From Neomelitea salexigens DSM 19753 (GTDB lineage: Bacteria; Pseudomonadota; Gammaproteobacteria; Pseudomonadales; Spongiibacteraceae), in assembly GCF_000422345.1 (NCBI RefSeq), contig NZ_AULP01000001.1, forward strand, positions 124,001 to 188,000: a stretch of 64,000 nucleotides of DNA. The letters run 5' to 3'. Positions 8,635 to 18,635 of this stretch are shown here, piece after piece; position 1 is the first letter of the stretch; the number at the start of each line of letters is the position of its first letter. The position numbers and the translations under genes were made by a program. Under the pieces are notes generated by a model, which worked only from the letters and a program-made list of their open reading frames with translations, had not been told where the DNA came from and did not search any database.

Positions 8635-10956
8635 TCATGGCCCTGAATCCGGTATAGCGCACACATCTTTGGGTGTAATCTGCCAGAAGTAGCGCTTTTT
8701 CCCGTCATATCGCAAAAGTTGCATGCCGTTGCTGGTCATCTCGAAATGCACACTACCGTGGATACCCGTTTGCCAACAGCGGCTCCCTAGCCTTTGGAAA
8801 CGCTCGGTAACGTCTTTGGCCGGGTGCCCATAGGAGTTAAACCGCGAGGCAGCAAAGACGACGTGCTCGGCCTGGGTAGCACGAAGAAATACATTAGAAG
8901 AAGAGCTCTTACTGCCGTGGTGCGCCGCCAGGAGCATGTCTAGCCCAGCCTCTGGGGGCCAACTCCGCGCCAGCTCTGCTTCAATACCCCGCTCAATATC
9001 GCCGGTCAGCAGCACCCTATGATCGCCAGAGCGAATAAGCAGAACGCAGCTGCGGTTATTGCTCTTGCTGTCACGAGAGGGTAAATAGCGTAAAAAACGG
9101 TATTCCACACCCTCCCACACCCAAGGTGAAGCGTAATGACAGTTTTTCGCCGCCAATTCACGGTGACGCTCGGGTTCCCCCGATAGTACCTGCCTCACCG
9201 GCACCGCAGTCACCAGCCGGTCGGCCGCGCCAGCGTGATCGCGGTCTCCGTGGCTGAGAACTAAGCGATCGACCCGGTGAATGCCGCGGCGACGGAGCAG
9301 CGGAAGTAGCACCGCATCGACACTGTTGTAGCGCTCGGAGAAGCCCGGCCCAGTGTCGTAGATCAATGCGCGCCGCCCTTGTTGAACCAATACCGACAAG
9401 CCCTGCCCCACATCTAACACACTTACCCATACATGGCCGGGTGGCGGCGATGGTGGCGTTTGCAGCAAACCGAGTCCCGCAAAAATCACCGCCAAAGGGC
9501 GACCCAATACCCCGCGAGGCAACAACAGCAAACCCGCCGCCAACAGTAAGCACAGGATCGATAGAACGCTAAGCGCGGGCTGCCAATATGGCAGCTGCGA
9601 CAGTAGCTCAAGGTAATAAAACAGCCATTCAAGCAACGAATTCGCGGCAGAAAATAGGCCAAATTCGGGCAAGCCTAACCAACTGACCAATAACGCGATA
9701 AAGAGCACCGGCATAATTACCAGCGCGAGCACCGGAATTGCCACTAAGTTTGCCGGCAAAGCCGCGACGCCAGAGCCAAACCCCCAAATTGCCAGCACCG
9801 GCAATAACACGAATAACAGCTGAGCTTGAAGAACCGGCAATTTGCGCCACGCGGCCTGACCTGACTGCACGCCCATTGTCAGAACCAGTAACACGCCCAC
9901 AGCAACAAATGACAGATAAAAACCCGCACTGTGCAGTGCCAATGGGTCACGCATTAGCACCAGTACCAGGGCAATCTGAAGGCCCTGCCACGGCGATATG
10001 CGCCGTTGTAGTAGCAGCCCAACGCATAGCACTGCGGCCATAATTATTGCCCGCTGAGTGGGCAGCGTAAACCCGGCCATTGCGGCATAAACGCTGGCCA
10101 GACCAAACCCCAACGCCGGCCCCAGCCACAAACTGCCGCGCCCGCCTCGCGTCAAAGCGGTGCCAAGCAGGCGAGCCAGAACAAAACCCCAGGCCATAAC
10201 AATGCCAATGTGCATACCGGATATGGCCATTAGGTGACTGGTTCCAGTCCGGGAAAGTAGCCGCCAATCCTCATCGCTGACATCACGCCGATCCGCGTAG
10301 AGCAGCGCCCGCATAATACCTTGTCGCGTCAGGCCAACGAGCGCCTCGCGCTGCCGATTCAACAAGCGATTACGTAGTTGCTGATAGCGAACACTTATGC
10401 TGACTGCTTGTTCAGCCCGTGCGATTGGCATAATGGCTTTGGCATAACCGCGCCCGGCGTAGCCGTTGGCAATCAACCACTGGCCGTAGTCGAAAGCGCC
10501 CTGTGACCGGGCGCCCGTTGGCGGTCGCAAGCGCAGCGTCAATCTCGCCCAGGTGCCGGGTTGAGGGGCGCGCGCGCCGTAATAGTTCACACGATATCGG
10601 GCGCGACCTGCGGGGCAGTAGCCGTCGGAACATTGCCCCTCGGCCAACTGAATATCAAAGCGATAGTAAACACGCCCATAGCCACTCTTTTCCTCAATTG
10701 GGCCGAGGATCAGGGCATCAAAAACTGCGTGTGTCGGCATGTCTGCTACAGGAGGAAGCTGGGCTAAGCGCTGCTCACAATAATGGGCGCTATAGCCGCA
10801 AGCGAGCAAAAACGCTACCGCTGCGCCGCGCCACTGCCGTTTTACTCTCAGACCAGCAGCAATTGCAGCACCGACAAGCAGGCGCCAGTCAATGACCTCC
10901 GGAAGAAAAGGAGGCACTGCCAGCCCGGCTGCAGCAAATGTCATCCATGACAACAT
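8635..10956 (-). CDS. comEC: ComEC/Rec2-family DNA uptake channel
   Basis: Polytopic inner-membrane protein of 773 residues, predicted to carry single-stranded DNA into the cytoplasm during natural transformation. The order is: N-terminal helices and a small soluble domain (about 1-200); the competence membrane domain (about 210-490) with its SHLMAISGMHIG signature; and a C-terminal metallo-beta-lactamase-like nuclease with LSHGDRDHAGAAD and AAHHGSKSSSS metal ligands. It is full length and uninterrupted. It ends 60 bases before exbB, as in Pseudomonas. No other competence genes are in the window, so competence of the strain is only suggested. Confidence 0.93.
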   Translation of the reverse strand: MLSWMTFAAAGLAVPPFLPEVIDWRLLVGAAIAAGLRVKRQWRGAAVAFLLACGYSAHYCEQRLAQLPPVADMPTHAVFDALILGPIEEKSGYGRVYYRFDIQLAEGQCSDGYCPAGRARYRVNYYGARAPQPGTWARLTLRLRPPTGARSQGAFDYGQWLIANGYAGRGYAKAIMPIARAEQAVSISVRYQQLRNRLLNRQREALVGLTRQGIMRALLYADRRDVSDEDWRLLSRTGTSHLMAISGMHIGIVMAWGFVLARLLGTALTRGGRGSLWLGPALGFGLASVYAAMAGFTLPTQRAIIMAAVLCVGLLLQRRISPWQGLQIALVLVLMRDPLALHSAGFYLSFVAVGVLLVLTMGVQSGQAAWRKLPVLQAQLLFVLLPVLAIWGFGSGVAALPANLVAIPVLALVIMPVLFIALLVSWLGLPEFGLFSAANSLLEWLFYYLELLSQLPYWQPALSVLSILCLLLAAGLLLLPRGVLGRPLAVIFAGLGLLQTPPSPPPGHVWVSVLDVGQGLSVLVQQGRRALIYDTGPGFSERYNSVDAVLLPLLRRRGIHRVDRLVLSHGDRDHAGAADRLVTAVPVRQVLSGEPERHRELAAKNCHYASPWVWEGVEYRFLRYLPSRDSKSNNRSCVLLIRSGDHRVLLTGDIERGIEAELARSWPPEAGLDMLLAAHHGSKSSSSNVFLRATQAEHVVFAASRFNSYGHPAKDVTERFQRLGSRCWQTGIHGSVHFEMTSNGMQLLRYDGKKRYFWQITPKDVCAIPDSGP

Positions 10957-11049
10957 ACTGGTCTCGCTCTCGACTTACATGCATAATAACGCCGCATGGC
11001 ACTGCGCTAGCGGCTGTCATGTGCATTCATTTTACGTAAAGTGGGGCCA

Positions 11050-11580
11050 ATGGCTCGTAAATTCTTCAAGCGATGGCTTCCGGCTCCCGAGCGCATGCGT
11101 GAACACCCCTCAGTGCGCGTGTTCGGTAGTCTCCTTCACGAACCCAATCTGTGGCATTTAAATCGCCGCTCAGTGACCTTTGCGTTTTTTATTGGTTTGT
11201 TCACAGCCTTTGTGCCCATTCCTACACAAATGCTCCTTGCGGCACTGCTGGCTATTTTGCTGCGGGCAAATCTGCCGCTATCGGTGATGCTGGTATGGAT
11301 CACCAATCCCGTTACCATGCCGGCCTTCTTCTATTTTAGCTACAAAGTGGGGGCTGCCCTGCTTGATGTGCCTGCCAAGGACTTCGCCTTTGAGTTGTCT
11401 TGGCAGTGGATTCAAGATGAGCTGATTTTGTTGTGGCGGCCATTCCTGCTCGGCTGCTTGCTGACCGGCCTATTCTGCGGCCTGGTCGGTGCGGTGGGTA
11501 TCCACATACTGTGGCGCGTGCACGTTGTGCGCCGCTGGCGTAAACGTCAACAGCAGCGCAAAGCAAAAACGCCTAACTGA
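11050..11580 (+). CDS. DUF2062 inner-membrane protein
   Basis: Uncharacterised membrane protein of 176 residues with the DUF2062 layout: a basic N-terminus (MARKFFKRWLPAPERMREH), the family's LHEPNLWHLNRRS segment, then three or four hydrophobic helices (about 45-75, 80-105, 135-165) and a very basic tail (RRWRKRQQQRKAK). I use the ATG at 11050; a GTG 9 bases upstream is in frame but lies in the presumed ribosome binding region. The gene sits between comEC (divergent) and lolE (convergent, 6 bases away), the same place as in Pseudomonas. The function is unknown. Confidence 0.88.
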   Translation: MARKFFKRWLPAPERMREHPSVRVFGSLLHEPNLWHLNRRSVTFAFFIGLFTAFVPIPTQMLLAALLAILLRANLPLSVMLVWITNPVTMPAFFYFSYKVGAALLDVPAKDFAFELSWQWIQDELILLWRPFLLGCLLTGLFCGLVGAVGIHILWRVHVVRRWRKRQQQRKAKTPN

Positions 11581-11586
11581 TACCCG

Positions 11587-12795
11587 TTACTGCTGCCGCA
11601 GGGTATGCGCAGGCGCGAGCCGCGATGCTCGCCATGCGGGATAGAGGCTGGCAAACACACTCATAAAATACGCCGCCCCACTAACAATCGCGACGTCGCT
11701 AGCGCGAATGTCTGTTGGCAGATAACTAATTGGGTAGACATCCGAGCGCAACAGCTGCGCCCCGGACACCTGCTCCAGGCCAGCCACAAGATCACCAATC
11801 ACCAAAGAGAAGAGCACGCCTAGCATGGCGCCGATAAGCGTGCCAATACCGCCAATAATCGCGCCGTACACCATAAAGGTTTTCAGAATGTCACTCTGTG
11901 TGGCGCCCTGGCTGCGCAAAATAGCAATATCCGAGCGCTTGTCATTCACCACAAGCACCAGTGTCGAAACGATATTGAATACCGCAACGGCCACCACGGC
12001 CAACATCATTATTACCACTAACTTTTTCGACATTTGTATCGCGTGATACATATTGCCAAATTGCTGACTCCAATCACGCAACCGGTAGTCTCGGCCGTGC
12101 ACCGTTGATAACTCCCAGGCCACTTTTGGCGCTGCAAACACGTCGTGCAGGGCGACCCGCAGCGACAACGATTGATTCGGCAATAATGACCGTGCCGTAG
12201 CCAGCGGCATTAACACCAGCTGCTGATCAAGCTCGGTGCCACTGTTGAAAATCGCCGCAAGCGTAAAGCGATAAAACCGCACTCCCCCCTTCTCCGGCTG
12301 GGGAACTGCCAAGCTCAACGAGTCTCCCGCCATCAATCCCAGGCGCGTGGCAAGCCCCTTGCCAAGCACGACGCTCTGCCCCTCAAATGCGCTGAAATCA
12401 GCGAACTGTGTCATCTGAGACACCTTCGTTTCCTGCGCAAGATCCACACCGAAGAACTGCACCGGCTCGGCCTGACTGGACTTCACTAACAGCGCATTGC
12501 CCTGTACAAAGGGCGCCACAGCGCGAACCTCGGAATGTGCAAGAACGCTGCTGCGAAATGACTGCCAATCGGCGTCGCCGCCATTCCAGGGCAGCATACT
12601 AATATGCGGCACAAGGGCGAGAATACGCTGGCGCATTTCCCGGTCAAAACCGTTCATTACTGACAACACGGTAATCAGCATGGCAATGCCCAGTATTAAA
12701 CCCGCCATAGACAGCCGCGATAAAAATGACATCAGCTGACTGCCGTCACCACCGGTGCTGTAGCGCAAACCAATAAATCTGGAGATACCGGCCAC
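11587..12795 (-). CDS. lolE: Lipoprotein-releasing ABC transporter permease LolE
   Basis: Membrane subunit of 402 residues of the LolCDE complex, which extracts outer-membrane lipoproteins from the inner membrane and hands them to LolA. There is one N-terminal helix (about 25-50), a large periplasmic domain (about 50-270), then three C-terminal helices (about 270-295, 315-345, 365-385). The tail LYPAWRASRLAPAHTLR is the family ending. It starts 2 bases after lolD. Two permeases (lolC and lolE) flank lolD, so this is the heterodimeric type rather than the single LolF type. Which copy is C and which E is assigned by order only. Confidence 0.9.
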   Translation of the reverse strand: MAGISRFIGLRYSTGGDGSQLMSFLSRLSMAGLILGIAMLITVLSVMNGFDREMRQRILALVPHISMLPWNGGDADWQSFRSSVLAHSEVRAVAPFVQGNALLVKSSQAEPVQFFGVDLAQETKVSQMTQFADFSAFEGQSVVLGKGLATRLGLMAGDSLSLAVPQPEKGGVRFYRFTLAAIFNSGTELDQQLVLMPLATARSLLPNQSLSLRVALHDVFAAPKVAWELSTVHGRDYRLRDWSQQFGNMYHAIQMSKKLVVIMMLAVVAVAVFNIVSTLVLVVNDKRSDIAILRSQGATQSDILKTFMVYGAIIGGIGTLIGAMLGVLFSLVIGDLVAGLEQVSGAQLLRSDVYPISYLPTDIRASDVAIVSGAAYFMSVFASLYPAWRASRLAPAHTLRQQ

Positions 12796-12797
12796 AG

Positions 12798-13505
12798 CTA
12801 TACCTTCTGGGTCAATTGACCAGACCGCAATTCCAGAATCCTGTCCATGCGCTGCGCCAGTTGTAGGTCGTGGGTAACAATTAAAAAACTCGTTGCAGAC
12901 TCGCGGTTAAGTTCAGCGAGCAATGCGTGCACAGACTCAGCAGTATCACCGTCCAAATTCCCTGTTGGTTCATCAAGCAACACGCAAGCCGGGCGGTTGA
13001 CCAGCGCCCGGGCAATGGCCACGCGCTGCCGCTCACCGCCCGAAAGCTGGGCAGGTCGATGGCTGAGGCGACTGCCCAAGCCAACGCGCTCCAGCAAGCT
13101 TGTCGCCTCAGCCATTGCCTCACGTCGCTTTCTACCGGCAACAAGCAGCGGCATTGCGGCGTTTTCGACCGCGCTGAATTCTGCCAGCAGGTGGTGAAAT
13201 TGGTAGACAAAGCCCAGCTCGGCATTACGCAGACGACTGCGGTCTCGGTCGTTGAGAGCGGCGATATCACGGTCGTTAATCAGCACGCGGCCACTACTAG
13301 GCAAGTCTAAGCCTCCCAGCATGTGCAACAAGGTCGTTTTACCGGCCCCTGAGGGCCCGACTATCGCCAGCATTTCACCTTTCTTCACCACCAGCTCGAT
13401 GTTATCGAGAATGGTGAGCTCGCCGTCACCCTGACGATAACGCTTGCAGAGGGCTTGGCAGTGTAAAACCGGTTTCGCGGTGCTTAGTTGTTCCATATTT
13501 TTCAT
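12798..13505 (-). CDS. lolD: Lipoprotein-releasing ABC transporter ATPase LolD
   Basis: ATPase of 235 residues that powers LolCDE. Seen: Walker A GPSGAGKTT, signature LSGGERQR, Walker B VLLDEPTGNLD and the H-loop VTHDLQ. The stop of lolC and the ATG of this gene are directly adjacent and lolE follows after 2 bases, so the three genes are one translationally linked unit. The first four residues (MKNM) give two possible starts; an internal ATG at residue 4 is also possible. Confidence 0.95.
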   Translation of the reverse strand: MKNMEQLSTAKPVLHCQALCKRYRQGDGELTILDNIELVVKKGEMLAIVGPSGAGKTTLLHMLGGLDLPSSGRVLINDRDIAALNDRDRSRLRNAELGFVYQFHHLLAEFSAVENAAMPLLVAGRKRREAMAEATSLLERVGLGSRLSHRPAQLSGGERQRVAIARALVNRPACVLLDEPTGNLDGDTAESVHALLAELNRESATSFLIVTHDLQLAQRMDRILELRSGQLTQKV

Positions 13506-14753
13506 TTACTCGTAGCGCAATGCTTCTGCCGGCTGGACTTTGGCCGCTTGGCGCGCGGGATACAATGTGGCCAATACACTTAAGGCGAGACCAAAACCGC
13601 AAATCCAAACAATATCTGTCACCCTCAGCAGCGACGGTATTCGGCTGATGAAGTACACCTGCGGATCAAACACATACAGGCCTGTCACGGACTCTAACCA
13701 CGCGACGGCGTCACCAATATTCACTGCCAGCGGCACGCCTATCAGCAAGCCCAACAACACACCACACAGCCCGGTCGCAACCCCGTAGACAATGAATACC
13801 CCAGTGATACTCGCGGGCGATGCCCCCATGGTACGCAACACCGCAATGGCGCCGCGCCGAGAGGAGACGGCCATACTTAGAATGGAAATAATATTGAAGG
13901 CGGCGATAATGACGATAAACATCAACAGCAGCCGCACCATCAGCTTTTCCATCTTAACGGCTTGAAACAGACTACCCTGGCTGACACTCCAGTCCACCAC
14001 CGTGCTACCTTTGGGAAGCAAGGGCAGTAAATCGGCAGACCACTCTGCCGACTGGAGAAGGTCGCTAAACTGTAGACGCAAGCCCTGCACAGCAGTACCC
14101 AATTGATAGAGTTTTTGCGCGTCCTGAAGATGGATAAATGCGGTGCTGGCATCAAGCTGCGCGCCCGCTGAAAACATTCCAACGACGGTAAAATCCCGCT
14201 CCCGAGGAAATAAACCAAAGGGCGTGACGGTGACCTTCGGTAAAATCACCCGCAGCGTGTCGCCGGGCATTAAATCTAACTGCCGCGCGAGGATATCCCC
14301 CACGACCACTTCGTAGCGACCGGGCGTTTCGCTCAAGTAGCGACCGGCGATCATTTTCTCGGCAACCGACGACACTGACCGCTCTAGTTCGGGATCGATG
14401 CCGTACATAGCAACGCCCTGTATTCTGCCTGCCGCCGATAGCATCGCCTTGCCACCTACATAGGGTGCCGACGCTTTTAGCCCCGGAGCCGAGGCTATCG
14501 CCTGTCGCTGTAAAGGCCAATCGTCCAGGCGTTGATTCGGCCCCTCCACATACGCATGGGGTAACACTGACAACACCCGCTTCTGTAGCTCGGCTTCAAA
14601 GCCATTCATGACGGCGGTCACGACGATCAATGACACCACACCGAGCATCATGCCCAGCAGCGAAAACCACGACATCAAGGAGAGAAAACGGTCATCACCC
14701 GCACCCTTGCGAAAGTAGCGAAGACCAATAAAGAATGGCAGTGAAGCTGGCAT
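13506..14753 (-). CDS. lolC: Lipoprotein-releasing ABC transporter permease LolC
   Basis: First membrane subunit of LolCDE, 415 residues. The topology matches LolE: a helix at about 25-50, a periplasmic domain to about 275, then three helices. Seen: FFIGLRYFRKG at the N-terminus; VVTAVMNGFEAELQKR after the first helix; and the family ending LYPARQAAKVQPAEALRYE. The start at 14753 is chosen because the homologous N-terminus begins there; the open frame back to 14846 adds 31 residues without family character. In the family, LolC provides the hook that recruits LolA. Confidence 0.92.
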   Translation of the reverse strand: MPASLPFFIGLRYFRKGAGDDRFLSLMSWFSLLGMMLGVVSLIVVTAVMNGFEAELQKRVLSVLPHAYVEGPNQRLDDWPLQRQAIASAPGLKASAPYVGGKAMLSAAGRIQGVAMYGIDPELERSVSSVAEKMIAGRYLSETPGRYEVVVGDILARQLDLMPGDTLRVILPKVTVTPFGLFPRERDFTVVGMFSAGAQLDASTAFIHLQDAQKLYQLGTAVQGLRLQFSDLLQSAEWSADLLPLLPKGSTVVDWSVSQGSLFQAVKMEKLMVRLLLMFIVIIAAFNIISILSMAVSSRRGAIAVLRTMGASPASITGVFIVYGVATGLCGVLLGLLIGVPLAVNIGDAVAWLESVTGLYVFDPQVYFISRIPSLLRVTDIVWICGFGLALSVLATLYPARQAAKVQPAEALRYE

Positions 14754-14823
14754 AGTGTTGCTGGGCGCCGTAAACGGTTGGGCCTCTATACTAGCATTGT
14801 AGGGATAAGAAACCGCAGTAATT

Positions 14824-14842
14824 GCGCCGCCTTGTGCGGCGC
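14824..14842 (-). repeat. GC-rich hairpin between nqrM and lolC
   Basis: GCGCCGC and GCGGCGC form a perfect 7-base stem around a 5-base loop, 10 bases past the nqrM stop. On the minus strand it is followed by AATTACTGCGG rather than a T-run. It may end or stabilise the long nqr transcript but is not a classical intrinsic terminator. Confidence 0.5.
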
Positions 14843-14852
14843 ACAAGGGCCG

Positions 14853-15092
14853 CTAGTCGCGGCTAGCATCATAGAATTGCTTGCTGTCAGCCTGCATGGC
14901 CGCTTTCTCGGACTCTTCTTTACACTTGTTCGGGTCATTCCCGCAGAGGTCGCAGACATAATCCGGATCAGCCAACGCTGCACCCACGCCGCCGCAAGAG
15001 CCCGCTATCGGCTTGCGTCCAAAGATAACGCCGACCGACATCGCCGCCACGATCAGCAACATCACCAGTACTGCTGCAAAAATAGTCGCCAT
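14853..15092 (-). CDS. nqrM: Na+-NQR maturation factor NqrM
   Basis: Small membrane protein of 79 residues with one N-terminal helix (about 4-24). It carries four cysteines in the pattern GSCGG and CDLCGNDPNKC, the signature of NqrM (former DUF539). In the family it delivers iron for the Fe site between NqrD and NqrE and is required for assembly of active Na+-NQR. The ATG at 15092 has AAGGAG 6 bases upstream; a GTG three bases earlier is too close to that site. It follows apbE by 3 bases, so both maturation factors are co-transcribed with the structural genes. Confidence 0.93.
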   Translation of the reverse strand: MATIFAAVLVMLLIVAAMSVGVIFGRKPIAGSCGGVGAALADPDYVCDLCGNDPNKCKEESEKAAMQADSKQFYDASRD

Positions 15093-15095
15093 CAC

Positions 15096-16124
15096 TTACT
15101 CCTTCGGTAGATAGGGCGCGAAGGCCGAGCTGTAACGACTGACAAAGCCCTCTTCCCCTTTCTCAATAATATACACAGGTAAATCCTGAGCTTCAGCAAG
15201 CGCCAGTGCGCGCTCCGTCCCCATTACGGACAGCGCGGTCGCCATCGCGTCAGCGAAGGCGCACGATGGGTCAAGCACTGTCACCGACGCCAGCGTGTGA
15301 GTGATGGGCCTGCCAGTGCGCGGGTCAATAGTGTGAGAATAGCGCACACCATCCTGCTCGAAATAGTTGCGGTAATCACCGGAGGTTGCCACCGCAATAT
15401 CGCCCAGCGCTATCGCCAACTGAGGACCACCGCCGGCCGGATTCTCAACGCCAATGCGCCAGGCATCGCCGCGCGGGCTCTTACCCGCTACACGCATTTC
15501 GCCGCCGATTTCTACGAGATAGTCTTTCACACCCAGCGACGCCAGCCAAATCGCGGCAGCGTCGACACCATAGCCTTTGGCAATGGCTGAAAGATCCATG
15601 CTCAATGCCGCTGACTTCATCAGCTTTGGCTCAAGCATATCGAGCTGTAAGCGGGTATAACCCACCCTCTCCATCACGTCGGCCAGGGCATCGTCACTCG
15701 GCCGGCCCTCGCGCTTAACGGGCCCGAACCCCCAAAGATCCACCAGCGGTGCCACAGTAATATCGAATGCCCCGGCGCTAAGCCAACTCACCTCCATTGC
15801 CATGGTCAAGATGGCATATAGCGGCTCACTCAACTGTTGCCACTCACCGATGGGCGCGCGGTTTAGCTGATTTAGCTCAGAGTCATCAATATAGGTCGAC
15901 GCAATTTGGTTAAAGTGCGCAAGCTGATAATCGAGCTGTTGCTTCAAGCGCTCTGCGCGCAAATCACCAGGGTTTCGCAGTGTGACGTGATAGGTGGTTC
16001 CCATCGTCTCGCCACTGAACTGGATAATTTCCTCTGGCGCCGGACTACAGGCACTTAAAAACAGAAAAAGCAGCACTAAGGCTGCTTTTTCCAAGGACAG
16101 AGATCGCTTAACCACCGAAGTCAT
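15096..16124 (-). CDS. apbE: FAD:protein FMN transferase ApbE
   Basis: Periplasmic lipoprotein of 342 residues. It attaches FMN through a phosphoester bond to threonines of NqrB and NqrC. The signal peptide with lipobox LSAC lies near residues 23-26, followed by the ApbE domain ([36 protein letters not shown]). Both target motifs are present in this operon: DGYTGATAL in NqrB and [10 protein letters not shown] in NqrC. The ATG at 16124 overlaps the nqrF stop by 17 bases; a GTG at 16115 is an alternative start. Confidence 0.94.
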   Translation of the reverse strand: MTSVVKRSLSLEKAALVLLFLFLSACSPAPEEIIQFSGETMGTTYHVTLRNPGDLRAERLKQQLDYQLAHFNQIASTYIDDSELNQLNRAPIGEWQQLSEPLYAILTMAMEVSWLSAGAFDITVAPLVDLWGFGPVKREGRPSDDALADVMERVGYTRLQLDMLEPKLMKSAALSMDLSAIAKGYGVDAAAIWLASLGVKDYLVEIGGEMRVAGKSPRGDAWRIGVENPAGGGPQLAIALGDIAVATSGDYRNYFEQDGVRYSHTIDPRTGRPITHTLASVTVLDPSCAFADAMATALSVMGTERALALAEAQDLPVYIIEKGEEGFVSRYSSAFAPYLPKE

Positions 16125-17331
16125 CAAGAAGAATATTCTCCGGTTCTACGCCCAAATCTTCGAGCATTTTAATCACTGCCGCGTTCATCATCGGGGGTCC
16201 ACACATGTAGAACTCACAATCTTCAGGAGCCTCGTGGTCCTTCAGATAGTTTTCGTACAACACGGTGTGAATGAAGCCCGTCAAACCTTCCCAATTGTCT
16301 TCAGGCTGCGGGTCAGACAACGCCAAGTGCCACTCAAAGTTGTCGTTTTCTTCCGCCAGCTTGTCGTACTCGTCCATGTAGAACGCCTCGCGCAATGAGC
16401 GAGCGCCGTACCAGAAAGAAATCTTACGCTTGGAGTTCAGGCGCTTGAGTTGGTCAAAGATGTGCGAACGCATCGGCGCCATACCCGCACCACCACCGAT
16501 GAACACCATCTCTGCCTCAGTTTCTTTAGCAAAGAACTCACCGAAGGGGCCGTACACCTTAACTTTGTCACCGGGTTTCAGGCTGAATACCCAGGAAGAC
16601 ATCTGGCCAGCTGGTAGCGAAAGGTTATTCGGCGGCGGTGTTGCAGCACGAATATTGAACTTAACAATGCCCTTCTCTTCGGGATAGTTGGCCATTGAGT
16701 ATGCACGTACAACGGTCTCGTCAACTTTTGACTCAACATTGAAGAAGCCAAAGCGCTCCCAATCGCCGCGATACTCTTCGGGAATATCAAAGTCAGAGTA
16801 CTTCACGTGGTGAGGCGGACACTCCAACTGCACGTAACCACCCGCGCGGAAGTCGACATTCTCGCCTTCGGGCAGCTTGAGCGTCAGCTCTTTGATGAAG
16901 GTAGCCACATTGGGGTTAGACTCAACGGTACATTCCCACTGCTTAACGCCAAAGACATCTTCCGGCACTTCAATAACCATGTCCTGCTTGACGGGCGTCT
17001 GACAGGACAAACGCCAGCCTTCGCGGGCTTCACGGGGGCTGAAGTGTGCCTCTTCAGTAGCAAGCATGGAGCCGCCACCATCTTTCACAATGCACTTACA
17101 CTGCGCGCAGCTACCGCCGCCACCACAGGCAGATGCCAAAAAGATGCCCTGATTCGAAAGCGTACCCAGGAGCTTATCGCCAGCGGGTACGCTGATTGTT
17201 TTTTCACCATTTATCTCGATGGTCACATTACCGCTGCTCACCAAGCGCGCGCGAGCAAACAGGATAACGGCTACCAGCGACAACACGATCGCGGTAAACA
17301 TCGTTACACCGAGAACAACCACTGTATTCAT
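16108..17331 (-). CDS. nqrF: Na+-translocating NADH:quinone reductase subunit F
   Basis: NADH-oxidising subunit of Na+-NQR, 407 residues. There is one N-terminal membrane helix (about 4-24). A 2Fe-2S ferredoxin domain (about 35-125) has ligands in [12 protein letters not shown] and a distant cysteine in LSCQTPV. The FAD/NADH reductase domain follows ([11 protein letters not shown] for [15 protein letters not shown] for nucleotide) and ends in the family tail DDFGG. The start has GGAGG 7 bases upstream. It takes electrons from NADH into the pump at the cytoplasmic face. Confidence 0.97.
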   Translation of the reverse strand: MNTVVVLGVTMFTAIVLSLVAVILFARARLVSSGNVTIEINGEKTISVPAGDKLLGTLSNQGIFLASACGGGGSCAQCKCIVKDGGGSMLATEEAHFSPREAREGWRLSCQTPVKQDMVIEVPEDVFGVKQWECTVESNPNVATFIKELTLKLPEGENVDFRAGGYVQLECPPHHVKYSDFDIPEEYRGDWERFGFFNVESKVDETVVRAYSMANYPEEKGIVKFNIRAATPPPNNLSLPAGQMSSWVFSLKPGDKVKVYGPFGEFFAKETEAEMVFIGGGAGMAPMRSHIFDQLKRLNSKRKISFWYGARSLREAFYMDEYDKLAEENDNFEWHLALSDPQPEDNWEGLTGFIHTVLYENYLKDHEAPEDCEFYMCGPPMMNAAVIKMLEDLGVEPENILLDDFGG

Positions 17332-17358
17332 TAAAACGCCTCCAGTTCTTCTTCTCGG

Positions 17359-17967
17359 TTACAGATCGATGCCGCCGAAGGACATAAAGCCCAACGACAT
17401 CAAGCCGACAGTAATAAAGGTGATGCCAAGACCGCGAAGGCCTTCGGGAACATCGCTGTACTTGAGCTTTTCGCGGATCCCTGCCAAGGCAGTGATCGCC
17501 AGCGCCCAACCGGTTCCCGCGCCCGCGCCGTAAACTACCGACTCGGTGAAGTTGTAATCACGCTCTACCATGAACAGTGAACCACCCATGATCGCGCAGT
17601 TCACCGTGATCAGCGGCAAGAATACACCCAGCGCGCTGTAGAGAGCCGGAACGAACTTGTCCAGGAACATCTCCATGATTTGTACGATAGCGGCGATAAC
17701 GCCGATGTAGCTCAACAAGCCCAGGAAGCTGAGATCCACATCCGGGAAGCCGGCCCAAGCCAGCGCGCCGTCGCGCAACAAATAGGTATAAATCAGGTTG
17801 TTAACCGGCACGGTAAGTGTCAGTACAACAATTACCGCAATACCGAGACCGATGGCGGCCTGGATTTTTTTTGAAATTGCCAAGAAGGTACACATACCAA
17901 GAAAGAAGGCCAACGCCATATTCTCGATAAACACCGACCTGACAAACAGGCTGAGATAGTGTTCCAT
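17359..17967 (-). CDS. nqrE: Na+-translocating NADH:quinone reductase subunit E
   Basis: Integral membrane subunit of 202 residues with six predicted helices and the typical start [20 protein letters not shown]. The short [11 protein letters not shown] and NCAIMGGS segments carry the conserved cysteines that form the NqrD/NqrE iron site. The stop of nqrD and this ATG overlap by one base (TGATG). It pairs with NqrD as an inverted-topology homologue, part of the sodium channel and electron path. Confidence 0.96.
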   Translation of the reverse strand: MEHYLSLFVRSVFIENMALAFFLGMCTFLAISKKIQAAIGLGIAVIVVLTLTVPVNNLIYTYLLRDGALAWAGFPDVDLSFLGLLSYIGVIAAIVQIMEMFLDKFVPALYSALGVFLPLITVNCAIMGGSLFMVERDYNFTESVVYGAGAGTGWALAITALAGIREKLKYSDVPEGLRGLGITFITVGLMSLGFMSFGGIDL

Positions 17968-18632
17968 CAGAAGGCCTCCTTAACGCTGCGTGTATTCTTG
18001 GTGATTTTAAATTCTTCCTCTTCTACCTGCTCTTTATCTGCACTGCGCAGGATCCAGATGAAGAAACCGATCAAGAAGAACGCACTGGGAGGCAGCAGCA
18101 ACAAGCCATTCGGCACATACCAGCCACCGTTATTGATTGTGGCGAGAATCTCGATACCAAACAGGCTTCCAGAACCAAGCAGCTCACGCACAAACGCCAC
18201 ACTGAACAGCACCACGCTATAGCCCAAGCCATTACCGATACCATCGATAAAGCTCGCCAGCGGTGGATTCTTCATTGCAAAGCCTTCAGCGCGACCCATA
18301 ACGATACAGTTGGTGATGATCAAACCAACAAATACCGACAGCTGCTTACTGATGGCATAGGCGTAGGCCTTAAGTACCTGGTCAACCACGATAACCAGCG
18401 AGGCAATAATGACCATCTGTACGATGATACGGATAGCGCCAGGAATGTGGTTGCGAATCATCGATACGGCGAGGTTGGAAAACGCCGTAACGAAAATCAC
18501 TGAAATACACATTACCAGGGTAACCTTCATGCTTGAGGTTACCGCTAGGGCACTACAAATACCGAGGATCTGCAGCGCTATTGGGTTGTTTTTAAATATG
18601 GGTGAGGTCAATGCCTCTTTCATCGTTGCCAT
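17967..18632 (-). CDS. nqrD: Na+-translocating NADH:quinone reductase subunit D
   Basis: Integral membrane subunit of 221 residues with about six helices. The family segments [17 protein letters not shown] and [16 protein letters not shown] supply the cysteines of the shared iron site. The C-terminus is charged ([14 protein letters not shown]). It starts 3 bases after nqrC and overlaps nqrE by one base, so expression is coupled. Confidence 0.96.
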   Translation of the reverse strand: MATMKEALTSPIFKNNPIALQILGICSALAVTSSMKVTLVMCISVIFVTAFSNLAVSMIRNHIPGAIRIIVQMVIIASLVIVVDQVLKAYAYAISKQLSVFVGLIITNCIVMGRAEGFAMKNPPLASFIDGIGNGLGYSVVLFSVAFVRELLGSGSLFGIEILATINNGGWYVPNGLLLLPPSAFFLIGFFIWILRSADKEQVEEEEFKITKNTRSVKEAF

Positions 18633-18635
18633 TAC